From Streptococcus cuniculi (lineage in GTDB: Bacteria; Bacillota; Bacilli; Lactobacillales; Streptococcaceae): a DNA stretch of 64,000 bases. Made by a program: the position numbers and the translations under genes. A model generated the notes under the pieces. It was not told the DNA's origin. It saw nothing but the letters and a program-made list of their open reading frames with translations, and searched no databases. Of this stretch, positions 61,332 through 64,000 are shown in pieces; the stretch's first letter is position 1, and each line of letters starts with the position of its first letter. Location of the stretch: contig NZ_MSJM01000008.1 of NCBI RefSeq assembly GCF_001921845.1, forward strand, positions 30,502 to 94,501, in the 5' to 3' direction.

Positions 61332-62393
61332 ATGGAACAACGATTAACGAAGTTACGCCAGAAAATGGCAGAGGGTCATCATTCCGCCCTTCTTATCACC
61401 AATTTGAAAAATATTTACTATTTGACAGGATTCTGGGGGACGGCTGGGACGGTTCTGATTACGGCGGAACGCCAAGTCTTGATTACAGATGATCGCTACA
61501 TTACCTATGCCCAGTCTGTGGTCAAGGATTTTGAGGTGGTGTCAGACCGAGATGCTCTCTCTGTAGTGGCAGAGATTTTGAAGGACAGCCGTTTGGCGGA
61601 GTTGGCCTTTGAAGATGAGGTATCTGTTGCCTACTACCAAGCCATGCAAGCTGTTTTGGAGGGAGTGAGCTTGGTGCCAACGGCCGATTTGGTCATGGGC
61701 TTGCGCATGATAAAGGATGAAACAGAGATTGCAACGATTCAGCGGGCCTGTCAGATTTCTGACCAAGCCTTCTTAGATGCTCTAGACTTTATCAAGCCAG
61801 GGAAAACAGAATTAGAGGTGGCTAATTTCCTTGATTTCCGCATGCGGGAAATGGGTTCTGAAGCTGTATCCTTTGATACCATTGCTGCATCTGGTTACCG
61901 CTCTGCTATGCCGCACGGACGTGCGTCAAATAAGGTCATCGAAGCAGGAGATGCGCTGACGCTAGACTTTGGCTGTATTTATAACCACTATGTCAGCGAC
62001 ATGACACGGACCATTTATGTCGGCTCTGTCAGCGATGAGGAAGCAGAGATTTACCAGACGGTTTTAGCAGCCAACCAAGCCTTGATTGCAGCAGCTAAGG
62101 CTGGCATGGAATACCGTGAATTTGACGGTGTGCCTCGCCGTGTGATTGAAGAAGCAGGCTACGGCCCTTACTTTACGCATGGTATCGGTCACGGCATGGG
62201 GTTGGATGTTCATGAAATTCCTTATTTTAGAAAAACAGCGACCGATCAGATCCAAACAGGCATGGTCTTGACAGATGAGCCAGGCATTTATCTGGAGGGC
62301 AAATACGGGGTGCGGATTGAAGATGATCTCTTGATTACAGAAACAGGTTGTAAAATCTTGACCTTGGCACCGAAAGAGTTGATTGTGATTTGA
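61332..62393 (+). CDS. pepP: M24 Xaa-Pro aminopeptidase, 353 aa
   Basis: Creatinase-like N-domain and pita-bread metallopeptidase domain. Metal ligands visible: the two Asp in LDFGCIYNHYVSDMTRT, His in HGIGHGMGLDVHE, Glu in DEPGIYLE and VRIEDDL. Cuts residues before proline in peptides, cytoplasmic. Start 61332 behind AAAGGGGAAATCAT. Upstream of efp, a common pairing. Confidence 0.9.
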   Translation: MEQRLTKLRQKMAEGHHSALLITNLKNIYYLTGFWGTAGTVLITAERQVLITDDRYITYAQSVVKDFEVVSDRDALSVVAEILKDSRLAELAFEDEVSVAYYQAMQAVLEGVSLVPTADLVMGLRMIKDETEIATIQRACQISDQAFLDALDFIKPGKTELEVANFLDFRMREMGSEAVSFDTIAASGYRSAMPHGRASNKVIEAGDALTLDFGCIYNHYVSDMTRTIYVGSVSDEEAEIYQTVLAANQALIAAAKAGMEYREFDGVPRRVIEEAGYGPYFTHGIGHGMGLDVHEIPYFRKTATDQIQTGMVLTDEPGIYLEGKYGVRIEDDLLITETGCKILTLAPKELIVI

Positions 62394-62456
62394 GAAATCA
62401 GACAATTTGTGATAGAATAAAACGAATAATAAAATAATGAAGAGGTAATCATAGAC

Positions 62457-63017
62457 ATGATTGATGCAAGCAAATTAAGAGCAGGTATGACATTTATTGC
62501 TCCAGACGGAAAACTTCTGCGCGTATTGGATGCAAGTCACCACAAACCAGGTAAAGGAAATACGATTATGCGTATGAAACTGCGCGATGTTCGTACAGGT
62601 TCAACCTTTGATACGACTTACCGTCCAGATGAAAAATTTGAACAAGCCATTATCGAAACACGCGTGGCGACCTACCTTTACCAAATGGATGACACAGCTT
62701 ACTTCATGGATACAGAATCATTTGACCAATATGAAATTCCAGTAGCAAGTGTCAAAGAAGAATTGCTCTACATTCTTGAAAATTCAGAAGTGAAGATTCA
62801 ATTCTACGGAACTGAAGTAATTGGTGTGACGGTTCCAACAACAGTTGAATTGGTTGTTGCAGAAACACAACCTTCTATCAAAGGTGCAACTGTGACAGGT
62901 TCAGGGAAACCTGCAACCATGGAAACAGGGCTTGTGGTCAACGTACCAGACTTCATCGAAGCAGGTCAAAAATTGGTCATCAACACGGCAGAGGGAACAT
63001 ACGTGTCACGTGCTTAA
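62457..63017 (+). CDS. efp: Elongation factor P, 186 aa
   Basis: Relieves ribosome stalling at polyproline. Three-domain EF-P of usual length with the acceptor loop [19 protein letters not shown] and OB-fold C-terminus ([20 protein letters not shown], 20 residues). First of efp-asp23-nusB with short gaps. Confidence 0.97.
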   Translation: MIDASKLRAGMTFIAPDGKLLRVLDASHHKPGKGNTIMRMKLRDVRTGSTFDTTYRPDEKFEQAIIETRVATYLYQMDDTAYFMDTESFDQYEIPVASVKEELLYILENSEVKIQFYGTEVIGVTVPTTVELVVAETQPSIKGATVTGSGKPATMETGLVVNVPDFIEAGQKLVINTAEGTYVSRA

Positions 63018-63044
63018 TGGCATTCCTCTTAGAAAGGATTTCTC

Positions 63045-63437
63045 ATGACAAAAGAAAATGTAGGCGAAATCGTTATTGCACCTCGTGTCTTGGAGGTGAT
63101 TACAGGGATTGCTTCTGCGAAGGTAGAAGGCGTTCATTCGCTCCATAATAAGAAAGTAAGAGATGGCTTATCAAAAACGGCTCTAAACCGCGGTGTTTAT
63201 CTCCAAACGGACGAAGCAGGTGATGTGACAGCGGATATCTATGTGTACTTAGAGTACGGTGTCAATGTTCCGACAGTATCGATGAACATTCAGCGTGCGG
63301 TCAAAACAGCCGTTGCAAACTATGCGGATGTGGTGGTCAAGACTGTTAACATTCATGTAGATGGTATCGTGCCAGACAAGACACCAAAACCAGACTTAAA
63401 GGATTTGTTTGGTGAGGACTTCTTAGATGAAGAGTAA
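63045..63437 (+). CDS. Asp23/Gls24-family protein, 130 aa
   Basis: Second Asp23-domain gene of the window (GEIVIAPRVLEVITGIASAK, 20 residues). Located between efp and nusB as in many Firmicutes (YqhY position), where it is linked to fatty-acid metabolism control. Overlaps nusB by 11 bp. Confidence 0.9.
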   Translation: MTKENVGEIVIAPRVLEVITGIASAKVEGVHSLHNKKVRDGLSKTALNRGVYLQTDEAGDVTADIYVYLEYGVNVPTVSMNIQRAVKTAVANYADVVVKTVNIHVDGIVPDKTPKPDLKDLFGEDFLDEE

Positions 63438-63858
63438 GCAACACGAATCACGGCATTATTTGCGCCAATGTGCGCTTCAGGCGATTGTGTCCCTAGAATT
63501 TGGTCAAGAGCCTGTTCAGGCAGCTCAGTTTGCTTATCTATATGAGCGTGATGAGGAGCAAGAGGTGGAAATCCCTCTCTTTCTACTCAATCTCGTGACA
63601 GGAGTCGCAGATGTGCAGGATGAGATTGATGCCCAATTGGCAACACGCTTGAAAGCGGGTTGGACCTTGGATCGCTTGACCTTGATTGATAAGAATATTA
63701 TGCGTTTGGGACTCTTTGAAATCTTGTATTTTGAAGAAACGCCTGACCGTGTAGCCGTCAATGAGGCAATCGAGCTAGCCAAAGAATTTTCAGACCCCGC
63801 TTCTGCAAAATTTATCAATGGTGTTTTAAGTCAGTTTATCAAAAAAGAAGAAGCCTAG
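63427..63858 (+). CDS. nusB: Transcription antitermination factor NusB, 143 aa
   Basis: All-helical NusB that joins S10 on boxA RNA in rRNA antitermination. Typical N-terminus (RHYLRQCALQAIVSLEFGQE, 20 residues) and C-terminus (DRVAVNEAIELAKEFSDPAS, 20 residues, then AKFINGVLSQ). Ends in terminator AGAAGCC-TAG-GGGCTTCT. Confidence 0.96.
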   Translation: MKSKQHESRHYLRQCALQAIVSLEFGQEPVQAAQFAYLYERDEEQEVEIPLFLLNLVTGVADVQDEIDAQLATRLKAGWTLDRLTLIDKNIMRLGLFEILYFEETPDRVAVNEAIELAKEFSDPASAKFINGVLSQFIKKEEA

Positions 63859-63873
63859 GGGCTTCTTTTTTAG
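63847..63873 (+). terminator. nusB terminator
   Basis: AAAAGAAGCC-TAG-GGGCTTCTTTT containing the nusB stop, with T-run. Confidence 0.85.
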
Positions 63874-63877
63874 ATTA

Positions 63878-64000
63878 TGTGGCTTTAAGCCCAGTCTCGC
63901 TCCGATAGGTGCGAGACAAATCAACCACCCGCTATGCGGGTGCGCATCGACTGTTATACAAAAAATCTCCAAACGCGATACAATAAAGGTGTTCAAGCCT
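63878..64000 (+). mobile_element. Possible left edge of an IS200/IS605-type element
   Basis: Hairpins GTCTCGC-TCCGATAG-GTGCGAGAC and CACCCGC-TAT-GCGGGTG precede a leader-like stretch that runs off the window. Subterminal hairpins rather than inverted repeats fit IS200-type elements, but no transposase is visible here. Confidence 0.35.

Overview
The window is 64 kb of a Firmicutes chromosome that reads as a Streptococcus, most like the S. suis or mitis/pneumoniae relatives. The grounds are AT-rich base composition with strong AGGAGG ribosome sites, the hrcA-grpE-dnaK-dnaJ block behind CIRCE operators, the truA/pyridoxal kinase/ECF order, an ABC-type sucrose (sus) operon in the pneumococcal order, rpsF-ssb-rpsR, and copies of a roughly 107-bp RUP-like mini-element. 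Most of the window is ordinary housekeeping sequence. The unusual material lies mainly between genes.

Layout. (1) 1-6650: a three-gene glycan-degradation cassette (GH123-like hydrolase, sialidase-fold protein, GH2 beta-galactosidase) sits between exact 42-bp direct repeats derived from the 3' end of a resident gene. (2) 6.8-18.5 kb: HAD phosphatase, membrane protein, thrC, MATE pump, a MerR regulator facing a diaminopentanoate-dehydrogenase-like gene, ACT/UPF0210 pair, histidine phosphatase, M15 peptidase, and a PadR-DUF2812 operon whose last gene is cut short by a mini-element. (3) 18.6-24.7 kb: heat-shock operon with two perfect CIRCE operators. Its dnaK-dnaJ gap holds a composite repeat and three covarying hairpins running up to the dnaJ start codon. 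(4) 24.8-39.5 kb: amidase, amino-acid ABC genes, perR, truA-pdxK-ECF, ABC exporter, tig, rpoE, pyrG with a CTP-type attenuator, tRNA-Leu, fba, rpmB. (5) 40-48.5 kb: Asp23/fatty-acid kinase and the susR-T1-T2-X-H operon. (6) 48.6-54.4 kb: rpsF-ssb-rpsR, followed by an accessory patch with a polymorphic-toxin tail, its Imm22 immunity gene and an ISL3 remnant, then a CorA operon on the minus strand and a seven-copy tandem repeat. (7) 54.5-64 kb: uvrA, an ArsR-regulated ABC-2 exporter, a peptidase, efp, a second Asp23 gene, nusB, and what may be the edge of an IS200-type element.

The most striking non-coding signal is a modular family of about 52-bp units. Each unit is a hairpin with variable, covarying arms plus a nearly constant tail related to GAGCCTAGAAACTAG followed by AAAGCGAG. 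The units occur singly, in tandem, fused to gene terminators, and inside larger elements bounded by GGGACA/TGTCCC. The second most striking is the set of three covarying 57-59-nt hairpins abutting dnaJ.

All family assignments come from reading motifs and gene order by eye; no database search was run.
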